DNA from: an uncultured Eggerthella sp.
GTDB taxonomy: Bacteria; Actinomycetota; Coriobacteriia; Coriobacteriales; Eggerthellaceae
Direction: 5' to 3'
Length of the DNA stretch: 46,287 nt
NCBI GenBank assembly: GCA_902464295.1
Contig: CABQIW010000012.1
Location: 1 to 46,287 of the forward strand
Below, piece by piece: positions 25,073-33,793 of the stretch. A model generated the notes under the pieces. That model searched no databases. It saw nothing but the letters and a program-made list of their open reading frames with translations, and was not told the origin of the DNA. The position numbers and the translations under genes were made by a program. Positions within the stretch are counted from its first letter, which is position 1. The number at the start of each line of letters is the position of its first letter.

Positions 25073-27004
25073 TCAGGATATAGCCGCCATCTGCGACAAT
25101 TCGAACCCCTCATGAATCGCATCGAGAGCTTTTCTGGGAGAAAGGGCATCTCCTATACAAATAACCTCCGCTTTTCCTTCATAAGCTGCAAGGAATTCTG
25201 CCGAATCTTCCGACATATATCCAACAGCTAGAACAACATAATCCGCCAATATTGTTTTGTCCCCCGATGGAGTTTGTACTTCAACCCCAGCATCACTGAT
25301 CGCTAGAACTTTGGTATTGCATTCAATTTTGATCCCCAACTCGGCAATCGCTTGGTTCACGCAAATCCTTCTTAGATCTCCAAGTCCATTACCGATGGTG
25401 TCTGCCATTTCAACGATCACGACTTCGCAGCCCTGTTGCGCGCAATATTCTGCCACTTCAAGACCCACAAGACCACCGCCGATGACCACTACATTGCCAG
25501 AGACAATATCTTCTCCTAAAAGAACATCTTCAGCCAGATAAACCCAGCCTGAATCTATACCAGCTATTGGAGGGATGACTGGACTTGCACCAATCGCACA
25601 AATGACTTCATCGAATTCTTCATCATTCGCGAGCGAAAGTGCATCGGTTTCGAGTCTTACCTCAATATCACTAGCGAGCACAGCATTAGCCATCTCTTTG
25701 CAACAACGGAGCATCTCGCCTTTTCTAGGAGAACAACTTGCTACCGCAAATCTTCCTCCTAGATGACCTTCTTTCTCTGCAAGAACAACTTCATGGCCAC
25801 GGGCGTTCAGCGACAACGCGGCTTCCATTCCTCCCACACCACCACCAGCAACCAAGATTCTTTGTGGGTTCTCGACAAGGGAAAGATCTATCTCAGATTC
25901 GCGCCCTACTGCAGGATTCCTCAAACATGAAATATGATCTTTAGAGAAATCGGTAAAGGCATCATAGCAGCCTTGATTGCACCCTATGCAATGAACGATT
26001 CTGTCATCCTGCTCTTCTGCTGCTTTCTGAGCAAAGAGCGGATCCGCTATTTGACCTCGAGCAATGCCAACCAGATCACAAGCGCCACGAGTTATGATTC
26101 GCTCAGCATGATCGGGCGTATTGATTCTTCCCGCTACTTGAACGAGCATTCCCGTTTTCTCTTTGATCTTGCTCGCATTTTCAACATTGATCCCTCGCGG
26201 AAGGTCGATAGGGGGAACCTCATATTGAAGCCCATCACTGACGGTATTACCGCGCGAGACGTTTACCACATCAACGCCGTGAACCTTTGCTGTGTTGCAA
26301 AATTCAACGGTTTCCTCAAGTGTCAGTCCACCTTCTAAGAAGTCATCATATGCATCGATTCTCATGAATAAGGGCATATCGTCAGGTATCTCATTCCGTA
26401 TTGCATCAATCGCACGCAAGGAGAACCGCATGCGATTCTCCAGCGATCCGCCATATTCATCATCACGATGATTGAACGCTTGAGATAAGAACGTATGAGG
26501 CAAATATGTATGCGCGGCGTGAAACTCCATCGTGTCAAACCCAGCATCTACCGCTCTGCGTGCAGCTTGTCCATAAGCCGCAATAACCTCTTCGATCTTC
26601 TCAACGCTCATGGCAGAAACAACGATGCCATCACCCAATGGAAAATCGCTCGGCACGAGGACTTCTGCCGATTCGTCCCACATCACGTTAATCCCACCTT
26701 GCCAGAGCTGAATGGAAGCCTTACCTCCCGCCCGATGAATCGCATCGGTCAAGCGTGCTAAGCCCTCTAGGCATTTATCATCATGAATGCCTAAAAAGCC
26801 TTGAGGGGCGCTTGGTGCATGAACGCTTGCAACTTCGAGCACATTCAGACCGCAACCGCCTTTGACGCGTTCAAGATGAAAAGCGATGAGTTTATCGCTT
26901 ACCTGTCGATCGACCGACATCTTCGTTCCAATGCCAGGCAGTACGATACGGTTTTTAAGCGTCAGACCCCTAATAGAGAGCGGCTGGAAAAGATGTTCAT
27001 ACAT
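25073..27004 (-). CDS. Old yellow enzyme-type enoate reductase (FMN, 4Fe-4S, FAD), BaiCD/FadH-like
   Basis: 643 aa. N-terminal TIM barrel of the OYE family (about 1-335), an Fe-S cluster set C339-x2-C342-x3-C346-x13-C360, then an FAD/NAD(P)H module with GGGVGG at 387-392 and IGGGLVGLE near 500. Same architecture as 2,4-dienoyl-CoA reductase, BaiCD and daidzein reductase. Reduces an activated C=C bond using NAD(P)H. Active-site region: FHAAHTYLPHTF with Tyr167, and YGGSLENR. The usual QLxHxG is QLWQGG here, so a conserved His is replaced, suggesting an unusual substrate pocket. ATG 27004 has GAGGAAGG upstream, 1 base after the MDR stop. Last gene of the cluster. Confidence 0.9.
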   Translation of the reverse strand: MYEHLFQPLSIRGLTLKNRIVLPGIGTKMSVDRQVSDKLIAFHLERVKGGCGLNVLEVASVHAPSAPQGFLGIHDDKCLEGLARLTDAIHRAGGKASIQLWQGGINVMWDESAEVLVPSDFPLGDGIVVSAMSVEKIEEVIAAYGQAARRAVDAGFDTMEFHAAHTYLPHTFLSQAFNHRDDEYGGSLENRMRFSLRAIDAIRNEIPDDMPLFMRIDAYDDFLEGGLTLEETVEFCNTAKVHGVDVVNVSRGNTVSDGLQYEVPPIDLPRGINVENASKIKEKTGMLVQVAGRINTPDHAERIITRGACDLVGIARGQIADPLFAQKAAEEQDDRIVHCIGCNQGCYDAFTDFSKDHISCLRNPAVGRESEIDLSLVENPQRILVAGGGVGGMEAALSLNARGHEVVLAEKEGHLGGRFAVASCSPRKGEMLRCCKEMANAVLASDIEVRLETDALSLANDEEFDEVICAIGASPVIPPIAGIDSGWVYLAEDVLLGEDIVSGNVVVIGGGLVGLEVAEYCAQQGCEVVIVEMADTIGNGLGDLRRICVNQAIAELGIKIECNTKVLAISDAGVEVQTPSGDKTILADYVVLAVGYMSEDSAEFLAAYEGKAEVICIGDALSPRKALDAIHEGFELSQMAAIS

Positions 27005-27005
27005 G

Positions 27006-28079
27006 CTAGCCTTCCTCTCGCTGCATCTCGATCAGCACCTTCATCCCGTTTTCAGGATTTTCCTGCGTCTTGAAAGCTAGTGCGACCTCATTGAGGGGAA
27101 AGATCTGACCAATGAGCGGATCCACTACTAGTTTGCCTTGAGCCATCGCTTCAATCGTCTGCCCGACATGTGCCCCCGTCATCGGAACGATGATGTTGGG
27201 ATTCTTGTAGATGACCGGGAACAAATTAAGTGACACGTCGGTTTCGCTTGGCGCCACAAGCACAAGCTTGCCTGCTGCGCGGATCACGCTTACTGCCTGA
27301 TTGAGCGTGTCACCAACACCAGCGGTATCAAAAACAGCATCCGCACGACCACTTGGTCCGAAGAACCATTCATTAGGTCCCCAAATCTCTTGCACTGTTT
27401 CAAGAAGATCCTTTTTGCAGGTGTTCACCACATAGTCTGCACCGCACTGCAGGGCAACCTCTAAACGCGAATCGACCACATCTGCTACCAGCACTTCTGC
27501 ACCAGCAAGTTTGGCGAATTGCATGATAGCATTTCCGATCATGCCAGCACCGATGACCACGACTTTATCTCCGCGCTCGATTCCAGCACCCACAACCTCA
27601 GAACATCCAACACCGAAAGGCTCGATCAGCGCTCCCTGCTCATCACTAATGACCTCTGGAATCTTATGGATGGTCATACCAGGTACCGCATTTTCTATCA
27701 ACACGTATTGGGCATGGCCACCTGCAACTCCATGTCCGGTTACCTGCTCAAGAACATGAGAGCAGCTCTCGTAATGTCCATTCTGGCAATACCAGCATTC
27801 ACCACACACATTGGCCGACATCCCCCACACACGATCACCAGGAACGATGCCTTCGATATTGTCCCCAACTTCCTCAGCATACCCAATGAACTCATGTCCT
27901 AGAATCGAGCCTGGTGCATCTCCCGATCCAGTACGGTACGTATGGAGTTCGCCTCCACAAATCGCCGAGTACTTCACCTTGATGACAACATCATTCGGAC
28001 CTGCTTGAGGCTTTTCCCTCTCTTCGATTTGCATATTGCCCGGCCCGCGATAAACGATTGCTTTCATTTTGTTATTCAT
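27006..28079 (-). CDS. Zinc-dependent MDR alcohol dehydrogenase (paralogue 1)
   Basis: 357 aa of the threonine/sorbitol dehydrogenase type. Catalytic zinc: C41 (in AICGGELH), H62-E63 (LGHEFIG). Structural zinc: C92, C95, C98 and C106 (CGECWYC ... C). Rossmann loop VVIGAGMIGNAIMQ. The CGGELH motif, where most relatives have CGTD or CGSD, is shared with the other MDR of this cluster, so the two are paralogues. Expected to oxidise or reduce a secondary alcohol/ketone with NAD(P). A-AAGGA lies 6 bases before ATG 28079. The upstream gap holds the large inverted repeat 28102-28221. Confidence 0.92.
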   Translation of the reverse strand: MNNKMKAIVYRGPGNMQIEEREKPQAGPNDVVIKVKYSAICGGELHTYRTGSGDAPGSILGHEFIGYAEEVGDNIEGIVPGDRVWGMSANVCGECWYCQNGHYESCSHVLEQVTGHGVAGGHAQYVLIENAVPGMTIHKIPEVISDEQGALIEPFGVGCSEVVGAGIERGDKVVVIGAGMIGNAIMQFAKLAGAEVLVADVVDSRLEVALQCGADYVVNTCKKDLLETVQEIWGPNEWFFGPSGRADAVFDTAGVGDTLNQAVSVIRAAGKLVLVAPSETDVSLNLFPVIYKNPNIIVPMTGAHVGQTIEAMAQGKLVVDPLIGQIFPLNEVALAFKTQENPENGMKVLIEMQREEG

Positions 28080-28101
28080 TGGTAGTCCTTTCTAACGAGA
28101 A

Positions 28102-28221
28102 GGGTTTCGTCATCTTTGCGATTGCAGATATAGGAAGAAGGAGAGGAGCTGTGAATCCGAACAATAAACAGCGCAAAGGAGCTTTAGCTTGATTTCCGCA
28201 ATCGCAAAGATGACGAAACCC
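28102..28221. repeat. Perfect 24-bp inverted repeat around a 72-bp spacer
   Basis: 28102-28125 and 28198-28221 are exact reverse complements over 24 bases. The repeat stops abruptly on both sides: the next base pair is mismatched inside and outside. It fills most of the gap between the MFS stop (28279) and the MDR start (28079), both minus strand. Candidate readings are an invertible segment flanked by recombination sites, a short MITE-like insertion, or a very long hairpin controlling downstream expression. The spacer contains AGGAGCT twice and no ORF. Confidence 0.85.
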
Positions 28222-28278
28222 CCTAACATAATTTTTGGTTTGCAGATTGCTCAGCATCTGCATTGCACATACCTGCAA

Positions 28279-29628
28279 TTATTCTTTCTTCGTATCCTTA
28301 AAGAGCAGCGCGAAGACAACCATGATCGCTGCAGCAAAGAGTGGCACCATGAACATCCCCATAAATCCACAGGCATTGCTGACTGCGCCATATATTGCAT
28401 TTGCAGTAGCGGTGCCCAGCTGTTGACCGAAGCTCATGAATGCAATTCCTGATGCGATCAGTTCTTTTGGCAGAACCGAAGTGGGAAACGTGAAGGGAAT
28501 AACTTGCTGGGACATCTGGCCGAACCCCATGACCGCTGTTGTAATCAAGATGAACCAGATTGGCGTGACTCCAGAAAAGAAACTGAACAGGAGAGATGCC
28601 GCCAGGGTCGCTAAAGCCCACAGCATCATGCTTCCCTTATAGCGATTCTTTTTTGCAATATGTCTGCCCAATAACGATGAACCGATGATTGAAACGATCA
28701 ATGAAGGAATCGAGAGCGAACCAGCAATGGTTGCATTGAGCCCCAGAACAGACTGAGCAAACGTTGGAAGATAGTTTCCAACAGTTGTTGCCACTGCAAA
28801 AAGAACCGCCATACCAAAGCAGAACATACATGCCTTATGGCCGATGATGGACGGAGGAAAGATAGGATCGGAAGCTCTCCGTTCATTGCGGACGAGCAAG
28901 ACAACTGCCACCACGATAACCGCTACCATTACTGCAGTCTCGATCGATATCCAAGGAAAGACGCTGCCACCGAAATTCAGAAGAAGGACCAGCGGACCAA
29001 AAGAAACCATGGTCAACACCACACCAATTCCATCAAGCTTGATGGAGCTTTGAGTTGCCTGGCAATTCTTCGGCATGAAAGCAGCGATCAGAATCCACGA
29101 AAGCGCAATCATCGGAACGATCAGGATGAAGATCGCACGCCATGAAATCACATCAACAAGAAGCCCGCACAACGTACCCGAAATGAGCATCGAAATGAAC
29201 GAAACGGACATCATGTAGCCTGTCAATTTCGGTGACTCGCTTTCATCATACAAGTCGGTCACCATAACCATGAGGTTGGCAAAGAACAGACCCCAGGTCA
29301 TACCCATCAAAGCTCGTCCGACCACGAACATGACGATGCTATTCGAACAGGCGCAGATCAATGACGCAACGATATAACCAGCAGAAGCGACAAGAAATAG
29401 CTTCTTGCGCCCCACCTTATCACCCAATCGTCCAGATAAAGGAACCATACAGCCGCGAAACAAGTTCTCAATAGTGAAGAGCAACGCAAGAAAATCCACA
29501 CCGCTCAATTCATAAGCCGCTGCATAGACGAAAACACCCGAACCTGCGATAACAAAATACGATGCAAACGTAGCAACGATCAAGCCTAAATAAGCCAATC
29601 TTCGCCGCGATGGCGCAATAGCTATCAT
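28279..29628 (-). CDS. MFS transporter (paralogue 1)
   Basis: 449 aa, about 12-14 hydrophobic segments. MFS loop 2-3 motif GRLGDKVGRKK and, after the central loop, strong similarity to the neighbouring transporter: both begin R-x-A-x(n)-F-x-x-YFVI(A/S)GSGVFVY and end in LLFKDTKK or LFFKDVKK. Likely a substrate importer or product exporter for the cluster. AAGGAAGGGG precedes ATG 29628 and directly follows the hairpin at 29646-29676. Confidence 0.92.
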   Translation of the reverse strand: MIAIAPSRRRLAYLGLIVATFASYFVIAGSGVFVYAAAYELSGVDFLALLFTIENLFRGCMVPLSGRLGDKVGRKKLFLVASAGYIVASLICACSNSIVMFVVGRALMGMTWGLFFANLMVMVTDLYDESESPKLTGYMMSVSFISMLISGTLCGLLVDVISWRAIFILIVPMIALSWILIAAFMPKNCQATQSSIKLDGIGVVLTMVSFGPLVLLLNFGGSVFPWISIETAVMVAVIVVAVVLLVRNERRASDPIFPPSIIGHKACMFCFGMAVLFAVATTVGNYLPTFAQSVLGLNATIAGSLSIPSLIVSIIGSSLLGRHIAKKNRYKGSMMLWALATLAASLLFSFFSGVTPIWFILITTAVMGFGQMSQQVIPFTFPTSVLPKELIASGIAFMSFGQQLGTATANAIYGAVSNACGFMGMFMVPLFAAAIMVVFALLFKDTKKE

Positions 29629-29645
29629 CAGAAACCCCCTTCCTT

Positions 29646-29676
29646 GGCAGGCTCTCCTTTTTCTGAAGAGCCTGCC
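29646..29676 (-). other. Hairpin between the two MFS genes
   Basis: A perfect 10-bp inverted repeat GGCAGGCTCT (29646-29655) / AGAGCCTGCC (29667-29676) with an 11-base loop. On the transcribed minus strand it is followed by AAGGAAGGGG, the Shine-Dalgarno region of the next MFS gene, not by a T tract. So it is more likely an mRNA-stability or translation element than a terminator. Confidence 0.6.
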
Positions 29677-29692
29677 TTTGAGCCTTTTCGAT

Positions 29693-31036
29693 CTATTTAG
29701 ATTTCTTTACGTCTTTGAAGAAGAGCCAGAACACGATCATCAGGATGCCGAAGATCGGGGTAACCTGGAACACCATGTCGAACGATACGTTCATGATCGC
29801 GCCATAGAAGCCATTGCCTACCGTGTTAGCGAAAGCACCTGCGAAGGTCATCAAGCCCATAACTGTCGCGATGTACTTCTCAGGAAGTGCAACGACTGGA
29901 TAGGTATTCGGAACAACCTGCTGGATACAGTTTGCAGCGCCAGCAAGTGTGCCAACGATATAGAAGAGCCACCAAGGAGCCGACGGGCTGACCATGAAGT
30001 AGCAGAGACCTGCAAGTAAGGTCAAGAACGCATAGATAGCCAAGAGTCCTTTGAAACGACCGTACTTACCCACATACGAACCGATCACAGAAGCACCGAT
30101 AGCTGCAATGATCGAACCGATCAGGCCGATCGAGCCTGCGATGGTGGCGTTCGTACCCATCACCGCCTGCATATAGGAAGGTGCATAGTTGCCTGCGCAA
30201 TTGAACAGGGAGAAGCAGAACACCATCAAGAAGATCATCGTGAAATTCTTGTTCCTAAGAAGAAATGCCGGGAACAGAGGTACTTGAGCTTTGCGCTCAG
30301 CGAACAGAAATAAGATCAGGGCAACGACCGATACTGCGATCAGGGCGATGATGATTGGATCGCTCCATGCGTAGGTCGTACCACCCCACGCCATCACCAG
30401 AGAAAAGGGAATCAGGCAAACGACCATCGTGACGCAGCCAACGATATCGATCGGCGCGCTTTGATATTCCTTTTGTTTTGGTTGGCAAAAGAAAACGAGC
30501 AGAAACGAGATGATCAAAAGCGGGATGCAAGCGATGAATTCGAAGCGCCAGCCAACAAGGTCAGCGCAAACACCGGCTAACGGCGCACCTAGCATGGTCG
30601 AGATGAGGATCACCGATTGATACCAACCGATTCGCTTAGTAGCGCTCTCAGAAGTGAACATGTCCGTGATCATAGCCATACCGGTGACCATGAATAAGCC
30701 CCAGAAAATGCCCATGAACATACGTGCGACCACAAACATCTCCATACTCATACCGAACACGATCGCTATGCAGCACACTATGTATCCGATCATGCCTATA
30801 TTGAATGTCCGTTTTCGCCCAAATTTATCACCAAGCTGACTTGCGATCGGCAAGGTAACGCAGCGAGTTGCGCTTTCAAGGGTAAGCGCCAGACCCACAA
30901 GACCCATTCCGCCCACATAAGAAGCACCTGCTCCATATACGAAAACACCGGAACCTGATATAACGAAATAGGTCGTGAAAGCAGCGATTGCCAAGCCTAT
31001 GAACGCAGCTGCTTTTCTTCCTTTACTGATTTCCAT
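29693..31036 (-). CDS. MFS transporter (paralogue 2)
   Basis: 447 aa, 12-14 predicted membrane segments, loop motif SQLGDKFGRKR. Clearly a tandem duplicate of the adjacent MFS gene: matching N terminus (YFVISGSGVFVYGAG), matching G-N-Y-x-P-x-x-x-Q-x-V-x-G-x-NATIAGS block and matching C-terminal KDVKK. Two related carriers side by side suggest one for substrate and one for product, or substrates of different size. GAAAGG lies about 8 bases before ATG 31036; the OYE stop is 15 bp upstream. Confidence 0.93.
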   Translation of the reverse strand: MEISKGRKAAAFIGLAIAAFTTYFVISGSGVFVYGAGASYVGGMGLVGLALTLESATRCVTLPIASQLGDKFGRKRTFNIGMIGYIVCCIAIVFGMSMEMFVVARMFMGIFWGLFMVTGMAMITDMFTSESATKRIGWYQSVILISTMLGAPLAGVCADLVGWRFEFIACIPLLIISFLLVFFCQPKQKEYQSAPIDIVGCVTMVVCLIPFSLVMAWGGTTYAWSDPIIIALIAVSVVALILFLFAERKAQVPLFPAFLLRNKNFTMIFLMVFCFSLFNCAGNYAPSYMQAVMGTNATIAGSIGLIGSIIAAIGASVIGSYVGKYGRFKGLLAIYAFLTLLAGLCYFMVSPSAPWWLFYIVGTLAGAANCIQQVVPNTYPVVALPEKYIATVMGLMTFAGAFANTVGNGFYGAIMNVSFDMVFQVTPIFGILMIVFWLFFKDVKKSK

Positions 31037-31051
31037 TGGTCTGCCTTTCTA

Positions 31052-33184
31052 TTACAACTCACAAGCAACGTCGTAGGCTTCATGAATTGCGCCATCGATA
31101 TAAGAGAGCTTTTCGTTGCAGTCGCCCACGGAATACATCGAATATCTTGAGGATTTCATCTGGTCGATCAGATCAGTATTCGGTGTTGCACCTTGAGCGA
31201 CGATAACGCTTTGGGCAGGCGCTTTATTTTCGCCTTTACCCTCCTCCGTATAATCAACCGTATCTTTGCCGATATTGGTTGCCTTGCTAAGGATATGCAC
31301 GTCAGCACCGCCTTTGATGATGTCGTGCGCAACCTTCCAACGCCTCACCAGAGCAAGTCCATCTCCGATGTAGTCCCCTTCTTCAAGGATCGTTACCTTG
31401 CGACCACGCTCAAGAAGGAATTCGGCCATTTCGAGACCAACCAGTTCGCCGCCAATGATCGTGACTTCGTTTTTGATCGGCATCCAAATATGGCTATTCT
31501 TTGCCACCTTTTCTGGCGTTGAGAGCATTCCGAACATTCGCCCACAGGTACACATAAAATTCGTGACGAAACCAGGGTCATAATCGTTGGATATCTTTCC
31601 GCCGGTCACGAGTTCGCGTGTAGTGTCTCCATCAAGAACATGACGCTGTTTACGTCCAGGGATCGGAGGAAGCTCACGTTTACTGCCACAAGCAAAGATA
31701 ACTTCATCGGGATCTATTGATTCGATAAGCGCTTTATCAGCCGTTGTACTCAAGCGGATATCGACGCCAAGATCCTTAAGGCGCTTCTCTAAATAGGTAA
31801 CGATGTTGTAATTCGTCGGTGTACACACCGAACCGAAGAAAACGGTTCCACCTAAACGATTGGCTTTCTCTACCAGAATTACTTTGTGACCACGCTCTGC
31901 CGCAACACGTGCAGCTTCCATACCTGCTGGTCCGCCGCCGATCACCATAACGGTCTTCTTTACTGAAGCAGGCTCTATGCGTTTGGTCGTCTCATTGCAG
32001 CATTCACGGTTGATCGCGCAATTAACTGATTTGCCTTCATACATACAACTTACGCAGTAGTAGCAATTCAAGCATAGACGCGCGTCGTCATAGCGATCCT
32101 GCGTGATCTTGTTTGGTAGTTCAGGATCAGCAAGTAGCTTTCGTCCAATTTGCAAGAAATCGAAAGCTCCCTCAGCAAGATAACGTTCGGCATCAGGAAT
32201 ATCGATGCGACCAACGCATGTTGTGGGAATGCTAACTGCCTCCTTGATCTTGCGTGCGAATGGCACGAGAGTATTGCGATCGAAGGGGATATGGGAAGCC
32301 GTTGGACAACACGCCAGCTCACCGGGGGCATAAGCCGAACAACAAATTGCGTCCGCTCCTGCTTTTTCAAGAAGCTTCGCTGTTTCAATCGCATCTTCAT
32401 TGGTAATGCCATTATCGGTGAGCATTTCCACTGAATTGATCTTGACCAAAATAGCAAGCTTATCGCCAAAATCCTTTTTCAGCTGCTCGACCGTTTCGGT
32501 AAGGAAGCGCGCGCGGTTTTCGATAGAACCACCATATTCATCAGTACGATGATTATAACGAGGGTTAAGGAAGCTATCGAAAAGGTATCCATGCCCCGCA
32601 TGAATCTCAATACAGTCCACGCCCGCCTCAACACAGCGTCGAGCCGCATCATGGAATTTCTGCTTCACCCATTCGATATCCTCTTTCGTGCATTCTTTGA
32701 TCTCGGGTGAAAACTGCTGCTCTTGACCTTCGCCTAAGAGCATCGCACGCTGCGATGCATCAAGCTCATGATAAGCGCCCACATCTCCTGGATGTGCTTC
32801 ATTGATCGATGGAGACAACATCGCATAACCAGAAAATGCGCTTACTCCACTGACCAGGCCAGGATGCTGAAGCTGCAGCGATAGCTTTGCTCCATGTTTG
32901 TGTACGCGATCAGCAAGTTCTTTATACTGGGGAATTTGATCATCGCGCGCAAAAGCTGCCTGGCGCGGAGCGCCTACCGCCTCGGGATGGGCGACCGTGA
33001 CAGAACCGACTGAGACCAAACCAACCCCGCCCTTTGCACGTGTCTCGGTGTATTCGATCAGCTCTTCAGTAAGCGATCCGTCATACTCACACAAATTGAC
33101 ACCCATGCTTGACATGATCATGCGATTCTTAAGTTTCATCGGACCGATCTTGCCTTCTTTTGTAAGCATTGGAAACGACATCAT
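31052..33184 (-). CDS. Old yellow enzyme-type enoate reductase (FMN, Fe-S, FAD), BaiH-like
   Basis: 710 aa, longer than most relatives (640-680). OYE barrel with QLQHPG and EIHAGHGYLFDSFLNP (Tyr200, canonical in FadH-type enzymes) and EYGGSIENRARF. The Fe-S region is cysteine-dense: C371, C374, C377, C380, C389. FAD loop GGGPAG (416-421), and a second dinucleotide motif IIGGELVGLE. A Cys-rich segment TNFMCTCGRMFG lies in an extra loop near residue 550. Reduces a C=C bond conjugated to a carbonyl. It differs from the other OYE of the cluster by keeping the canonical active site. GGAGG almost abuts ATG 33184; the adjacent ATG 33181 is an equally good start. Confidence 0.9.
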   Translation of the reverse strand: MMSFPMLTKEGKIGPMKLKNRMIMSSMGVNLCEYDGSLTEELIEYTETRAKGGVGLVSVGSVTVAHPEAVGAPRQAAFARDDQIPQYKELADRVHKHGAKLSLQLQHPGLVSGVSAFSGYAMLSPSINEAHPGDVGAYHELDASQRAMLLGEGQEQQFSPEIKECTKEDIEWVKQKFHDAARRCVEAGVDCIEIHAGHGYLFDSFLNPRYNHRTDEYGGSIENRARFLTETVEQLKKDFGDKLAILVKINSVEMLTDNGITNEDAIETAKLLEKAGADAICCSAYAPGELACCPTASHIPFDRNTLVPFARKIKEAVSIPTTCVGRIDIPDAERYLAEGAFDFLQIGRKLLADPELPNKITQDRYDDARLCLNCYYCVSCMYEGKSVNCAINRECCNETTKRIEPASVKKTVMVIGGGPAGMEAARVAAERGHKVILVEKANRLGGTVFFGSVCTPTNYNIVTYLEKRLKDLGVDIRLSTTADKALIESIDPDEVIFACGSKRELPPIPGRKQRHVLDGDTTRELVTGGKISNDYDPGFVTNFMCTCGRMFGMLSTPEKVAKNSHIWMPIKNEVTIIGGELVGLEMAEFLLERGRKVTILEEGDYIGDGLALVRRWKVAHDIIKGGADVHILSKATNIGKDTVDYTEEGKGENKAPAQSVIVAQGATPNTDLIDQMKSSRYSMYSVGDCNEKLSYIDGAIHEAYDVACEL

Positions 33185-33238
33185 TCCTCCTTTCTGTTCA
33201 CCGGCGCGCAGAAAGCGCGCCGGGTTTCTTTCGCTAGA

Positions 33239-33754
33239 CTATTCCGCTTCACCGAACGAGTATTTACCGTGATGGCTGATATCTCCCACAGCACGATTGA
33301 CCATGTTGCGTGATGCAAAATGCCACAGTCCTTTTTCATCACGTTTGAACGTGTCGAACTTCTTATCCATACAGATGACCTGCGGCCCGAACACACCCGT
33401 GATGCCCTGCACAACAACGGTGTAATGATCGGCATTTGCTGTCCCTGCCTCTTCATCAATATGAATGATCGGATCGATGACAAGATGCATCGTCTTGAGA
33501 GTCCCGTCTTCATGAACCTGGTCGAAATCGCGGAAAGACTGCGCGAATGCGTTCCCGTCCTTCTGGATGGTCAATTCACCTTCCATGTAGATATCTGCAT
33601 CTGCAAACAGCTCTGCAATAGCATCGAACTGAGCAGCATCAAGCAACCAGCTATAGGAGTAGATAAGGTTCAAGATCTGACGTTCAGAAGTTTCCTGAGG
33701 GTTCTCAGCAACTTCAAAACGCGAAGACAGTCCATATACATTTTCTAGAATCAT
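33239..33754 (-). CDS. SnoaL-like / BaiE-like (NTF2 fold) protein
   Basis: 171 aa with the SnoaL_4 pattern: a first helix IYSYSWLLDAAQFDAIAELF, strand DIYMEG, LKTMHLVIDPIIHID and a final FASRNMVNR strand. Y34, D39, H90 and the Arg in the last block occupy positions like Tyr30, Asp35, His83 and Arg146 of bile-acid 7alpha-dehydratase BaiE. This suggests an acid-base dehydratase or isomerase rather than a structural NTF2 protein. It lies between an enoate reductase and an MDR dehydrogenase, so an elimination step creating the double bond is plausible. AAAGGA is placed 6 bases before ATG 33754; the frame opens 15 bases earlier, at a start overlapping that site. Could also be a cyclase or an inactive member. 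Confidence 0.85.
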   Translation of the reverse strand: MILENVYGLSSRFEVAENPQETSERQILNLIYSYSWLLDAAQFDAIAELFADADIYMEGELTIQKDGNAFAQSFRDFDQVHEDGTLKTMHLVIDPIIHIDEEAGTANADHYTVVVQGITGVFGPQVICMDKKFDTFKRDEKGLWHFASRNMVNRAVGDISHHGKYSFGEAE

Positions 33755-33793
33755 TTCTTTTCCTTTCATAATTAAGTGGAGCGTTATCTCGAT

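Noticed and set aside
28126..28197. A small gene inside the inverted-repeat spacer
   Set aside because: No open frame with a start and ribosome site fits in 72 bp.
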